A stretch of DNA of 64,000 nt from Streptomyces lateritius (GCF_014649715.1 NZ_BMTO01000007.1:361509-425508); one strand, 5' to 3'. Counted from the stretch's first letter, positions 7,331 through 16,713 are shown. Notes: generated by a model not told the origin, from the letters alone. Numbers and translations: made by a program.

Positions 7331-8253
7331 TAGCCCAGGACGACACGACGACGGCACCGCCGGCGCCGGCCACCGCGGCCGGAGCGGACGCCGCACCCCC
7401 GACCCGCACCCCTCCTGCACCGCGCCGCAAGCGACGGCGTGCCTGGGACGAAGCTCCGCGCTGGCAGATCTACCTGCCGCTCGGCATATATCTGCTCTTC
7501 ACCCTGATCCCCTTCTACTGGATCGTGCTCTTCGCGGTCCGCCCGGCGGGCTCCACCTCGCTGCTGCCGTGGCCGATGACGACCGCGCACTTCGAGAAGG
7601 TGTGGACCGAGCGCGCCTTCGCCACCTTCTTCCAGAACAGCCTGCTCATCGGCCTGGCGACGCTGGTGACGACCACGGTGGTCGCGCTCGCCGGCGGTTA
7701 CGCGCTGGCCCGGTTCGACTTCCGGATCAAGAAGGGCTTCATGCTCGCCCTGCTCTGCTCCCAGTTCGTGCCCGGCGCGCTGCTGCTGGTCCCGCTCTTC
7801 CAGATCTTCGCCAACCTGAGCATGATCAACTCGCTGGGCAGCGTCATCATCGCGGAGACGGTGTTCCAGCTGCCGCTCTCGATGATCCTGATCAGCGGCT
7901 TCATCAAGAACGTGCCGTACTCCCTCGAGGAGGCGGCGTGGGTCGACGGCTGCAGCCGGTTCGCGGCCTTCCGTATCGTCGTGCTGCCGCTGCTGCGTCC
8001 CGGCCTGGTGGCCGTCGGCTCCTTCGCCTTCGTCCACTCCTGGAACCACTTCCTGTTCGCGCTGATGTTCCTCAGCAGCCAGGAGAAGCAGACCATCCCG
8101 GTCGGCCTCAACACCCTTATGGGCGCGGACAGCGTCGACCTCGGCGCGCTGGCCGCGGGCGGTGTGATCGCGGCCCTGCCCGTGGTGATCGTGTTCGCCT
8201 TCATCCAGAAGTGGCTGGTCACCGGGTTCAGCGCGGGGGCGGTGAAGGGATGA
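7327..8253 (+). CDS. ABC sugar transporter permease, MalG type
   Basis: A 308-aa partner permease. The GTG at 7327 overlaps the preceding stop (GTGA) and the protein begins VIAQDDTTTAPP. A Pro/Ala/Thr-rich cytosolic leader of about 50 residues precedes six hydrophobic segments. The EAA motif reads EEAAWVDGCSRFAAFRIVVLP, and the end WLVTGFSAGAVKG is typical of MalG-like subunits. A longer open frame extends upstream but is only GC-driven. It is coupled to the oxidoreductase downstream by ATGA, indicating one transcript. Confidence 0.93.
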   Translation: MIAQDDTTTAPPAPATAAGADAAPPTRTPPAPRRKRRRAWDEAPRWQIYLPLGIYLLFTLIPFYWIVLFAVRPAGSTSLLPWPMTTAHFEKVWTERAFATFFQNSLLIGLATLVTTTVVALAGGYALARFDFRIKKGFMLALLCSQFVPGALLLVPLFQIFANLSMINSLGSVIIAETVFQLPLSMILISGFIKNVPYSLEEAAWVDGCSRFAAFRIVVLPLLRPGLVAVGSFAFVHSWNHFLFALMFLSSQEKQTIPVGLNTLMGADSVDLGALAAGGVIAALPVVIVFAFIQKWLVTGFSAGAVKG

Positions 8254-9452
8254 GCACCGCACCGGACACCACACCCGGCACGGCCCCGGGCACCGCGCGC
8301 GAACCCTTTCCCGTCGTGCTCGCCGGCGCACGCGGCCACGGCCGCTCCCACCTGGTCAACATCCGCCGGCTCGAACGCCTCGGCCTGGTACGGCTCGCCG
8401 GGATCTGCGAGCTGCGGCCGCTGGACGCCCAGGAACTGGACGGCTTCGGCGAGCCCGAGCAGTCCGACGACTTCGGCGCGCTGCTCGCCTCCACCGGCGC
8501 CCGGATCGCGGTCGTCTGCACCCCGATCCAGACCCACACCGACCTGGCCCTGATCGCCGCCCGCCACGGGGCGCACCTGCTCCTGGAGAAGCCTCCGGCA
8601 CCGTCGTACGCCGAGTTCCGGCGGATGGCCGACGGGGTCGCCGCGGCCGGGGTGGCCTGCCAGATCGGCTTCCAGTCGCTCGGGTCGCACGCCGTTCCCG
8701 CGATCCGCCGGCTGATCGAGGAGGGCGCCATCGGCGAACTCCTCGGTGTCGGCGGGGCCGGGGCATGGGTCCGCGACGAGGCGTACTTCCGGCGCGCCCC
8801 CTGGGCGGGCCGGCGGAAGATCGGCACGGTCGACGTGGTCGACGGCGCCCTGACCAATCCGCTCGCGCACGCCGTGGCCACCGCGCTCGCCCTGGCCGGC
8901 AGCACCCGCGCCGAGGACGTCGAGTTCATCGAGATGGAGCTGCTGCGGGCCAACGCCATCGAGTCCGACGACACCTCCTGCGTCCGGCTTCTGACCACCC
9001 GCGGAACCCAGGTCAGTGTGGCGGCGACGCTCTGCGCCGAGACCTCCTCTGACCCGTACGTGGTCGTGCACGGCAGCCGGGGCCGGATCACCTTCTGGTA
9101 CAAGCAGGACCGGGTGCTGCTCCAGCGGGCCGGGCACGGCCCGGAGGAGTCCGTGCACGGTCTGACGGACCTGCTGGAGAACCTGGTCGCCCATCTCACG
9201 GACGGCACCGAGCTGCTCGTACCGCCCGAGGCGACCGGCGCGTTCATGCGGGTCGTCGAGGCGGTCAGGACCGCCCCGGACCCGACGGAGCTCCCGGGGG
9301 ACGCCTGGCACTCCGAGCCAGGCGAGAGCGCGCCGCGCCGGGTGGTGCACGGGATCGGCGGCCTGGTCGCCGCGAGCGCCGACACCCTCAGCCTCTACTC
9401 CGAGCTCGACGCCCCCTGGGCGCCGCTGACCGCGAAGGCGGTATCCCGATGA
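8250..9452 (+). CDS. Gfo/Idh/MocA-family NAD(P)-dependent oxidoreductase
   Basis: A 400-aa protein with an N-terminal Rossmann fold (VVLAGARGHGRSH, residues about 16-28), the family signature LLLEKPPAPSY, and an alpha/beta C-terminal domain. These enzymes oxidise or reduce sugars, inositols or glycosides at one hydroxyl. It sits between the permeases and a PmoA-like protein with ATGA overlaps on both sides. Gfo/Idh-PmoA pairs recur in actinobacterial sugar loci, suggesting joint action on an imported sugar or glycoside. The substrate cannot be read from the sequence. Confidence 0.9.
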   Translation: MSTAPDTTPGTAPGTAREPFPVVLAGARGHGRSHLVNIRRLERLGLVRLAGICELRPLDAQELDGFGEPEQSDDFGALLASTGARIAVVCTPIQTHTDLALIAARHGAHLLLEKPPAPSYAEFRRMADGVAAAGVACQIGFQSLGSHAVPAIRRLIEEGAIGELLGVGGAGAWVRDEAYFRRAPWAGRRKIGTVDVVDGALTNPLAHAVATALALAGSTRAEDVEFIEMELLRANAIESDDTSCVRLLTTRGTQVSVAATLCAETSSDPYVVVHGSRGRITFWYKQDRVLLQRAGHGPEESVHGLTDLLENLVAHLTDGTELLVPPEATGAFMRVVEAVRTAPDPTELPGDAWHSEPGESAPRRVVHGIGGLVAASADTLSLYSELDAPWAPLTAKAVSR

Positions 9453-10288
9453 ACGCCCCGACAGTGCTGCGCTGCGGCGGCCGTACGGTCGCCCGCTACG
9501 TCCTGCGGCCGGAGCTCGCGCCCGACCACTCCCCACGCCCCTACCTCCATCCCGTCTCCACCCTCGGCGGCGTCCCGGTCACCGAGGAGCTGCCCGAGGA
9601 CCATCCGCACCACCTGGGCGCCGGGGTCGCCGTCCCCGACGTCGCGGGCTTCAACTTCTGGGGCGGGCGCACCTTCGTCCGCGGTCAGGGGCCGACCGCG
9701 CTCGACAATCACGGCGTGCAGCGGCACGAGGGCTTCAAGCTGCGCGACCCGGACGGGTTCCTGGAGGAGCTGAGCTGGGTCGCCGGGGAGCGTGTCCTGC
9801 TCCGTGAGCACCGGACGGTCTCGGCCACCCCGCTCGACGACACCGCCTGGGCACTGGACCTCACCTTCTCGCTGACCAACACCTCGGGCGAGGAGCTGTC
9901 CTTCGGCAGCCCGGCCACCAACGGCCGGCCGGGCGCCGCCTACGGCGGGTTCTTCTGGCGCGCGCCGCTGGAGAGCGCCCCGCCGGACGTCTTCGGCGCG
10001 GACGCGGAGGGCGAGCGGGCCGCGCACGGCGCCCGCGCCGACTGGGTCGCCCTCGCGGGCCGGAACTGGACGCTGGTCTTCGCCGGGGCCACCGAGGAGA
10101 CCCGGCGCGACCCGTGGTTCGTGCGCGCCGCCGAGTATCCGGGCGTGGGGTCCTCGCTGGCCTTCGACGAACGGCCGGTCGTCACGGCGGGCGGGTCGCT
10201 GGTACGGCGGGTGGTCACCGTCGTCGCCGACGGCCGGCTCGACCGCGACACGGCCGCCGCGCTCGTACGCAAGGCGGTGACGACGTGA
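9449..10288 (+). CDS. PmoA-like protein (DUF6807)
   Basis: A 279-aa soluble protein matching the PmoA-like family, recognised by RPYLHPVSTLGGVPVTEE, DHPHHLGAGVAV, NFWGGRTF and GFFWRAP. The family has a galactose-mutarotase-like beta-sandwich look and is often found beside Gfo/Idh oxidoreductases, as here. Its biochemical role is unproven; a carbohydrate-processing or epimerase-like role is suggested by fold and context only. The name PmoA is historical and does not imply methane oxidation. ATGA and GTGA overlaps tie it to both neighbours. Confidence 0.88.
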   Translation: MNAPTVLRCGGRTVARYVLRPELAPDHSPRPYLHPVSTLGGVPVTEELPEDHPHHLGAGVAVPDVAGFNFWGGRTFVRGQGPTALDNHGVQRHEGFKLRDPDGFLEELSWVAGERVLLREHRTVSATPLDDTAWALDLTFSLTNTSGEELSFGSPATNGRPGAAYGGFFWRAPLESAPPDVFGADAEGERAAHGARADWVALAGRNWTLVFAGATEETRRDPWFVRAAEYPGVGSSLAFDERPVVTAGGSLVRRVVTVVADGRLDRDTAAALVRKAVTT

Positions 10289-12003
10289 CGGGCACGACGA
10301 GCGGCGACGGCACGAGGGGCCGAACGAGCGTGGACGGAACGACGGGCCGCACGAGCGGTGACCGTACGACCGGCCGGGCGCGCAGCTGGCCCTCCGGCGA
10401 CCTCGGCGACGGGACGTACCGGAACCCCGTCCTGGCCGCCGACTGGTCCGACCCGGACGTCGTGCGGGTCGGCGAGGACTTCTACCTGACCGCGTCCAGT
10501 TTCGGCCGGGCGCCCGGACTGCCGATCCTGCACTCCCGCGACCTGGTCAACTGGACCCTGGTCGGCCACGCCCTGGAGCGGCTCCTCCCGGAGACCTCCT
10601 TCGCCACGCCGCAGCACGACAGGGGGGTGTGGGCGCCCTCGCTGCGCCACCACGACGGCCGGTTCTGGATCTTCTGGGGCGACCCGGACCACGGCATCTG
10701 GCAGATCAACTCCCGTTCCGTACGCGGTGTATGGAGCACCCCGCATCTGGTGAAGGCGGGCCGGGGCCTGATCGACGCCTGCCCGCTGTGGGACGAGGAG
10801 ACGGGCGAGGCGTACCTCGTCCACGGCTGGGCCAAGTCCCGCTCGGGCGTCAACAACCGTCTCACCGGGCACCGGATGAGCGCCGACGGCACCGAACTCC
10901 TCGACGAGGGCAAGACGATCGTCGACGCCGACCTCCTCCCGGGCTGGTTCACCCTCGAAGGGCCCAAGCTGTACCGGCACGACGGCTGGTTCTGGATCCT
11001 CGCCCCCGCGGGAGGCGTCGCCACGGGCTGGCAGGGCGCCTTCCGCTCGCGGTCCTTCTTCGGCCCCTACGAGGAGCGGGTGATCCTGGAACAGGGCGGT
11101 ACGGACGTCAACGGACCGCACCAGGGCGGCTGGGTCCGCACCGGGCGGGGCGAGGACTGGTTCCTGCACTTCCAGGAGCGCGGGGCGTACGGCCGGGTCG
11201 TCCACCTCCAGCCGCTGCGCTGGGGCGATGACGGCTGGCCCGTCCTGGGCGACGAGGGGACTCCGGTCCTCGTCCACCCCAAGCCGTCGCTGCCGCCGCA
11301 ACCGCCGTCCGTACCCGCCACGGACGACGACTTCCCCGGCGGCCGGTTCGGGAGGCAGTGGCAGTGGACGGCCAATCCACGGGAGGGCTGGACGACCCAG
11401 CACTCCGCCGACGGCCTGCGGCTCGGCTGCGGCCGTACGCAGGAGACCGACGACCTGCGCCGGCTGCCGCACGTCCTCACCCAGCGGCTGCCCGCCCACC
11501 CCTGCGTCGTCGAGGTCGATTTGCGTCTCGACAGCCGGGAGCCCGGTGCCCGGGCCGGGATGGCGGTGCTCGGCGACGCGTACAGCTGGATCGGGCTGCG
11601 GCGCGAGGAGGACGGCACGAGCCGCCTGGTGCACCGCTTCGCTCCGGTCTCGGCCGACCGGGAGCGGGACGCGGCCTTCGGCCGGCCCGCGCCCGCGGAC
11701 CGGGCCCGGCTCAGGATCGAGATCGGCGCGGGGGCACGCTGCCGGTTCTCGTACGACACCGGTGAGGGGTTCGTCCCCTCCGGTCAGGTCTTCGCCGCCA
11801 CCCCCTGGCGCTGGGTGGGGGCGCTGATCGGCCTGTTCGCCGCCGCTCCGACGGGAACGGGCCCCGCCGGAACGGCCGACTTCACCGCGTTCCGCATCAC
11901 CCCGAGCGCCACCACCCCGAATCCCGTCCCCCCGAGTCCCACCCCCACGAGCCCCATCCCCCCGAGTGACCCGCAAGACCCGAGAGAAGAGAGCCGACGA
12001 TGA
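10285..12003 (+). CDS. GH43-family beta-xylosidase/arabinofuranosidase, cytosolic
   Basis: A 572-aa glycoside hydrolase. After a low-complexity N-terminus (residues 2-35, rich in T, G, R, S and D) comes the five-bladed propeller start YRNPVLAADWSDPDVV, with the catalytic-base Asp near residue 56. GVWAPSLRHHDGRFWIFWG and LEGPKLYRHDGWFWI follow. The C-terminal part (about 345-540) resembles the beta-sandwich domain of GH43 xylosidases. A Pro/Thr/Ser-rich tail ends the protein. No signal peptide is visible, so it probably works on imported oligosaccharides. The GTG start overlaps the preceding stop. Arabinan- versus xylan-derived substrate is open. Confidence 0.9.
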   Translation: MTGTTSGDGTRGRTSVDGTTGRTSGDRTTGRARSWPSGDLGDGTYRNPVLAADWSDPDVVRVGEDFYLTASSFGRAPGLPILHSRDLVNWTLVGHALERLLPETSFATPQHDRGVWAPSLRHHDGRFWIFWGDPDHGIWQINSRSVRGVWSTPHLVKAGRGLIDACPLWDEETGEAYLVHGWAKSRSGVNNRLTGHRMSADGTELLDEGKTIVDADLLPGWFTLEGPKLYRHDGWFWILAPAGGVATGWQGAFRSRSFFGPYEERVILEQGGTDVNGPHQGGWVRTGRGEDWFLHFQERGAYGRVVHLQPLRWGDDGWPVLGDEGTPVLVHPKPSLPPQPPSVPATDDDFPGGRFGRQWQWTANPREGWTTQHSADGLRLGCGRTQETDDLRRLPHVLTQRLPAHPCVVEVDLRLDSREPGARAGMAVLGDAYSWIGLRREEDGTSRLVHRFAPVSADRERDAAFGRPAPADRARLRIEIGAGARCRFSYDTGEGFVPSGQVFAATPWRWVGALIGLFAAAPTGTGPAGTADFTAFRITPSATTPNPVPPSPTPTSPIPPSDPQDPREESRR

Positions 12004-13340
12004 CCATCTTCCGCAGCGGGCGGCGCAGAGCCGCCAGTGCCCTCGCCCTCGCCACCGTCCTCGCCCTGACCGTCACCGCCTGCGGCGACGACGGCAGCGG
12101 CGCGGCGGGCGACAAGGGCACCGAAGGGTCGGGCAAGGGAGAGATCACCTTCTGGGACAACAACGGCGGTGTCCGCACCGACGTCTGGAAGGAGATCATC
12201 AAGGACTTCGAGGCGGCGAACCCCGACATCAAGGTGACGTACGTCGGGGTCGCGTCGACCGAGGTGCAGTCCAAGTACGACACCGCCATCCAGGGCGGCG
12301 GGCTGCCGGACGTCGGCGGCGTCGGGGCCGCGATGCTCGCCGGCATCGCCGCGCAGAACGCCCTGGAGCCGCTCGACGCGCGCCTCGAGTCCAGCGCGCT
12401 GAAGGGCAAGCTGAACGCCGGCATGGTCGACAGCGTGAAGTCGGCCGGCGGCCAGGGCAAGCTGTTCACCGTCCCCACCTCCGCGAGCAACGGCGTCCTC
12501 TACTACCGCACCGACCTGTTCAAGACGGCGGGTCTGGAGGAGCCCACCACGTGGTCGAAGTTCTACACGGCGGCCGACAAGCTGACGGCCAAGGACAAGA
12601 ACCGGTTCGGCTACACCATTCGCGGCGGCTCCGGCTCCATCGCGCAGGCCCTGGACGCCATGTACGGCCAGAGCGGCATCACCAGCTTCTGGAACGGCGA
12701 CAAGACCACGGTCAACGATCCGAAGAACGTGGCTGCCCTGGAGAAGTACGTCGGTCTCTTCAAGAAGAACACCCCGGCGGCCGACGTCAACAACGACTTC
12801 ACCAAGATGGTCGCCCAGTGGGACAGCGGCGAGATCGGCATGCTCAACCACAACCTGGGCTCGTACAAGGACCATGTGAAGGCCCTGGGCACCGAGAAGT
12901 TCCGCGGCATCCCCAACCCGACGACGGACGACGGCACCCGGGTCCAGGTCTCCAACCCGGTCGACGGTCTGGGTCTCTTCTCCTCCAGCAAGAACAAGGC
13001 GGCCGCCTGGAAGTTCATCGAGTTCGCCGCCTCGCACCGGTCGAACAGCAAGTGGAACGAGTCGGCCGGCGCCATCCCGGCCAACACCGAGGCGGCGAAG
13101 GACGCCTGGATCCAGAAGGCCGAGCCCACGAAGCTCGCCGCCGAGGTGCTGTTCAGCGGCAAGGCGCAGATCGTGCAGCTGCCCTACTACCTGCCCGACT
13201 GGAACACCATCTCCAAGGCCGACAACGAGCCCGCCTTCCAGAAAGTGCTGCTGGGCAAGTCCACCGCCAAGGAGTTCCTGGACAGCCTGGCCGAGCAGCT
13301 CAACACGGCGCAGGCCGAGTGGAAGTCGCAGAACAAGTGA
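12000..13340 (+). CDS. ABC sugar transporter substrate-binding lipoprotein
   Basis: A 446-aa family 1 extracellular solute-binding protein. The signal peptide ends in the lipobox LTVTAC, with the modified Cys near residue 29. The mature protein has the usual two-lobe signature segments TFWDNNGGVRTDVWKEI, FTVPTSASNGVLYYRTDLF and WDSGEIGMLNHNLGS. It serves the permeases at 6371-8253. The ATGA overlap with GH43 upstream and the GTGA overlap with the esterase downstream place it mid-operon. Confidence 0.93.
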   Translation: MTIFRSGRRRAASALALATVLALTVTACGDDGSGAAGDKGTEGSGKGEITFWDNNGGVRTDVWKEIIKDFEAANPDIKVTYVGVASTEVQSKYDTAIQGGGLPDVGGVGAAMLAGIAAQNALEPLDARLESSALKGKLNAGMVDSVKSAGGQGKLFTVPTSASNGVLYYRTDLFKTAGLEEPTTWSKFYTAADKLTAKDKNRFGYTIRGGSGSIAQALDAMYGQSGITSFWNGDKTTVNDPKNVAALEKYVGLFKKNTPAADVNNDFTKMVAQWDSGEIGMLNHNLGSYKDHVKALGTEKFRGIPNPTTDDGTRVQVSNPVDGLGLFSSSKNKAAAWKFIEFAASHRSNSKWNESAGAIPANTEAAKDAWIQKAEPTKLAAEVLFSGKAQIVQLPYYLPDWNTISKADNEPAFQKVLLGKSTAKEFLDSLAEQLNTAQAEWKSQNK

Positions 13341-14170
13341 CGCCGGCACCCACCCGCCGTCAGGTGGTCGCGGCCGGGGCGGGCCTCGCGCTCGGCCTGG
13401 CCGCGGCCCCCGCCGCGGCGGCCCTCCCGCACCCCTCCCGAGGACACCACCGCATGCGCACGCTGTACATCGCCGGCGACTCCACCGCCGCCCAGAAGTA
13501 CGCCGACGCCGCCCCTGAGACCGGCTGGGGCATGGCGCTCCCCTTCTTCCTCCACCGGGACGTCGCGGTCGCCAACCACGCCGTCAACGGGCGCAGCACC
13601 AAGAGCTTCCTCGACGAGGGCCGGCTCGACACCGTCCTGACGGCGATCCGCCCCGGTGACGTGCTGCTGATCCAGTTCGGTCACAACGACCAGAAGATCA
13701 CCGACCCGACCCGCTACACCGAGCCGTGGACGTCCTACCAGGACAATCTGCGCCGGTACGTCGCCGGGGCGCGGGAGCGCGGGGCGCTGCCCGTCCTCGC
13801 CACCTCCGTCGAGCGGCGGAAGTTCGACGCGGGCGGCACGGCGCTGAGGACGCTCGGGGACTATCCCGCCGCGATGCGCGCGGTGGCCCGTGAGGAGAGT
13901 GTCGATCTGCTCGACGTCCAGGAGCTGTCCCTGGCGCTGTGGCAGAAACTCGGCCCGGAGACGACCAAGACGTACTTCAACTGGACGCCGACCGAGCAGG
14001 ACAACACCCACTTCAACCCGCCGGGGGCGATCGCCGTGGCCCGGCTGGTCGCGGCCGAGCTGCTGCGCACCGGGGTGCTCGCGCCGCGCGACACCCGCCG
14101 TCTCGACGACGAGATCCCGGCCGGGTGGATCACCTGGCCCGACGCCGACCCCGAGGAGACCGGACCATGA
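13337..14170 (+). CDS. Secreted rhamnogalacturonan acetylesterase (CE12, SGNH)
   Basis: A 277-aa deacetylase for acetylated pectin backbones. The N-terminus TRRQVVAAGAGLALGLAAAP is a Tat-like signal (twin Arg). SGNH blocks are clear: Ser49 in IAGDSTAAQ, Gly86 in NHAVNGRSTKS, Asn117 in FGHNDQ, and Asp222/His225 in DNTHF. This is the YesT/RhgT type of CE12. The GTG start overlaps the binding-protein stop, and pectate lyase follows with ATGA coupling. Deacetylation would open rhamnogalacturonan to the lyases. A second CE12 lies at 25562-26614. Confidence 0.92.
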   Translation: MTPAPTRRQVVAAGAGLALGLAAAPAAAALPHPSRGHHRMRTLYIAGDSTAAQKYADAAPETGWGMALPFFLHRDVAVANHAVNGRSTKSFLDEGRLDTVLTAIRPGDVLLIQFGHNDQKITDPTRYTEPWTSYQDNLRRYVAGARERGALPVLATSVERRKFDAGGTALRTLGDYPAAMRAVAREESVDLLDVQELSLALWQKLGPETTKTYFNWTPTEQDNTHFNPPGAIAVARLVAAELLRTGVLAPRDTRRLDDEIPAGWITWPDADPEETGP

Positions 14171-15459
14171 GCGCACGCGGGAAACTGTGCCTGACGGGGG
14201 CCACCGCGCTCGTCCTGAGCCTGACGGGCGGCCTCATGGGGCCGGCCACCGCCCAGGCAGCGCCCGACCCCGCCCGCCGGACACTGCCCGCCGGGGACGG
14301 CTGGGGCTCGGCGGGCACGGGGACGACCGGCGGCGCGGCGGCTGTCGCCTCCCGGGTCTTCACCGTCACCACCTGGGAGGAGTTCCGGGCCGCCTTGGAG
14401 GTCCCGGGCACCGAGCCCAGGATCGTCAAGGTCACAGGGACGCTGAACGCGACCGCCGCGGGGTGTTCGGCGTTCGAGGCCCCCGGCTACGACTTCGCCC
14501 GTTACCTCGCCGACTACGACCCTGCCGTTTGGGGCCTCGACACCGAGGTGAGCGGACCGCAGGAGGATCTGCGAGCGGCGTCGGCGAAGGCGCAGGGCCA
14601 GGCGATCAAGGCGTACGTCCCCGCCAACACCACGATCGTCGGCGTCGGCGGAGGCGCCGGAATCGTCGGTGGCAGCCTGCAGATCCAGGGCGTCGACAAC
14701 GTCGTGATCCGCAATCTGACCGTCGAGAGCCCGCTCGACTGCTTCCCGCAGTGGGACCCCACGGACGGGGCGACCGGGGCGTGGAACTCCGAGTACGACA
14801 GCATGGTCGTGTACGGCTCCACGCATGTCTGGATCGACCACAACACGTTCACCGACGGCGCCCACCCGGACAGTTCGCTGCCGAGGTACTACGGCGAGGT
14901 CTATCAGCAGCACGACGGCGAGCTGGACATCGTGCGCGGCGCGGACCTGGTCACGGCGTCCTGGAACGTCTTCGCCGACCACGACAAGACGCTGATGATC
15001 GGAAACAGCGACAGCGCGGGCGCCACGGACCGCGGCAAGCTGCGGGTGACGCTGCACCACAACCTCTTCAGGAACGTGATCGAGCGGGCGCCGCGGGTCC
15101 GCTTCGGTCAGGTCGACGCGTACAACAACCACTTCGTGGTGCCGGCCACGGGATACGCGTACAGCCTCGGCATCGGCCAGGAGTCGCAGCTCGTCGCCGA
15201 GAAGAACGCGTTCACCCTGCCGGCGGGCGTCGGTGCGGGCAGGATCCTGAAGAAGTGGAAGGACGCCCCGGTCACGACGGCGGGCAACCTCGTCAACGGC
15301 AGGTCCGTCGACCTCCTCGCCGTGCACAACGCGGAGTTCCCCGGCGAGGTCCTGCGGGGCGGGGCCGGCTGGACGCCGACGCTGCGCGGCCGTGTCGACG
15401 TTCCGCAAGCCGTTCCGGGCCTGGTCGGCCACCGCGCGGGGGCGGGCAAGGACTGCTGA
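14167..15459 (+). CDS. Secreted pectate lyase, PL1
   Basis: A 430-aa lyase that cleaves polygalacturonate by beta-elimination outside the cell. A signal peptide of about 31 residues ends in AQAA. The right-handed beta-helix core shows the family motifs VWIDH (221-225) and RAPRVR (307-312), the latter carrying the catalytic Arg. A Ca-site Asp lies in EYDSMVVYG. The ATG at 14167 overlaps the esterase stop. The longer open frame upstream is an out-of-gene extension. It is the last tightly coupled gene of the run; 120 bp separate it from the pectinesterase. Confidence 0.93.
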   Translation: MSARGKLCLTGATALVLSLTGGLMGPATAQAAPDPARRTLPAGDGWGSAGTGTTGGAAAVASRVFTVTTWEEFRAALEVPGTEPRIVKVTGTLNATAAGCSAFEAPGYDFARYLADYDPAVWGLDTEVSGPQEDLRAASAKAQGQAIKAYVPANTTIVGVGGGAGIVGGSLQIQGVDNVVIRNLTVESPLDCFPQWDPTDGATGAWNSEYDSMVVYGSTHVWIDHNTFTDGAHPDSSLPRYYGEVYQQHDGELDIVRGADLVTASWNVFADHDKTLMIGNSDSAGATDRGKLRVTLHHNLFRNVIERAPRVRFGQVDAYNNHFVVPATGYAYSLGIGQESQLVAEKNAFTLPAGVGAGRILKKWKDAPVTTAGNLVNGRSVDLLAVHNAEFPGEVLRGGAGWTPTLRGRVDVPQAVPGLVGHRAGAGKDC

Positions 15460-15530
15460 CCAGGGGCGGGGGCGGCGAGCCGGGACCACCGGTCCGCCCC
15501 CGCCCTCCCCTCCCCCCTCTCTTCTCTTCC

Positions 15531-15563
15531 CCTTCACCTTCACCTTCACCTTCACCTTCACCT
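15531..15563. repeat. Hexanucleotide repeat (CCTTCA)5 before pectinesterase
   Basis: Five exact CCTTCA units (15531-15560) plus CCT form the end of a roughly 70-bp pure-pyrimidine-rich stretch, ending 16 bp before the pectinesterase start codon. Its copy number could change by slippage and would alter the 5' leader, not the coding frame. Confidence 0.9.
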
Positions 15564-15579
15564 GCGAAGGAGCTCTGCC

Positions 15580-16713
15580 ATGTCTCCGCTCAGTCGCCGT
15601 GCCCTGCTCACGGCGGGCGCCGGCGCGGCGCTCTCGCTCGGCCCGACCGCCGCCCCGGCGGTCGCCGGATCCCACGGATCGTCCGGGCCGTTCGGCCGCT
15701 TCGGCTCGCCCGCCGCCCGGCTCAACGCGCGCACCCTGTACGTCCACCCCGGCGGCCTCGGGGACCACGCGAGCGTCCAGGGGGCGGTGAGCGCCACGAG
15801 CGGCTCCGGCTGGACGCTCGTCCTCGCCCCCGGCACGTACCGCGAAACGGTCTCCGTCGGTGCGGCCAGCACCGGGATGACCTGGATCGGGGCGAGCGAG
15901 AACCCCCGCGACGTCGTCGTGGTGTACGACAACGCGGCCGGCACGACCCGCCCGGACGGCACCCCCTACGGCACGAGCGGTTCGGCGACGACCACCGTCC
16001 AGGCGGACGGCTTCACCGCTCGGTGGATCACCTTCGCCAACGACTTCCTGCGCACCGATCTCCCGGGGAACCCCGGTACCCAGGCGGTCGCGCTCAAGGT
16101 GCAGGGAGACAGGTCCGCCTTCTTCCACTGCCGGTTCCTCGGTCACCAGGACACGCTCTACGCCGACTCCATGGTCATGACCGCGGTCGCCCGCCAGTAC
16201 TTCGCGCACTGCTACGTCGAGGGCGACGTCGACTTCGTCTTCGGCCGGGCCCGCGCGGTCTTCGAGCACTGCCACTTCCGTACGCTGCTGCGCACCGACC
16301 TCGCGTCCGCCCCGCACGGCTTCGTCTTCGCCCCGTCGACCGTCCGCGCCAACCCGTACGGCTTCCTGGCCACCCGCTGCCGGGTGACCAGCGAGGCGCC
16401 GGACGGCTACTACAAGCTGGCCCGGCCCTGGGTGCCGAGTTCGGACACGACGGCCTGGCCGTCCCTCGTCGTCCGCGGCAGTGTGCTCGGGCCCGGGATC
16501 GACGCGGTGGCTCCGTACGCGAACATGCGGGACGCGTATCCCTGGCAGGCCCAGCGTTTCGCCGAGTACCGCAACACGGGGCCGGGCGCCGCCGCCCCGG
16601 TCCCCGAGAACCGTCCGCAACTCGGCCCCGCGGAGGCCGGATCGGCGACGAGGTCCACGTACCTCGACGGCTGGCTCCCCGGGGCCCGTTCAGACCGGCC
16701 GTCGGACCGGTGA
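15580..16713 (+). CDS. Secreted pectinesterase, CE8
   Basis: A 377-aa pectin methylesterase that demethylates homogalacturonan so pectate lyase can act. The Tat-type signal PLSRRALLTAGAGAALSL is followed by a beta-helix. Catalytic motifs are present: GHQDTL (188-193, Asp191), EGDVDFVFG (214-222, Asp218) and the C-terminal ARPW arginine. An AAGGAG ribosome site precedes the ATG at 15580. It follows pectate lyase in the same direction across a pyrimidine repeat. It faces the sigma/anti-sigma operon, which is transcribed towards it. Confidence 0.95.
   Translation: MSPLSRRALLTAGAGAALSLGPTAAPAVAGSHGSSGPFGRFGSPAARLNARTLYVHPGGLGDHASVQGAVSATSGSGWTLVLAPGTYRETVSVGAASTGMTWIGASENPRDVVVVYDNAAGTTRPDGTPYGTSGSATTTVQADGFTARWITFANDFLRTDLPGNPGTQAVALKVQGDRSAFFHCRFLGHQDTLYADSMVMTAVARQYFAHCYVEGDVDFVFGRARAVFEHCHFRTLLRTDLASAPHGFVFAPSTVRANPYGFLATRCRVTSEAPDGYYKLARPWVPSSDTTAWPSLVVRGSVLGPGIDAVAPYANMRDAYPWQAQRFAEYRNTGPGAAAPVPENRPQLGPAEAGSATRSTYLDGWLPGARSDRPSDR

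Noticed and set aside
4328..7420. A 1030-codon minus-strand open frame
   Set aside because: Antisense to three well-identified genes; Arg/Glu/Val-biased with no domain.
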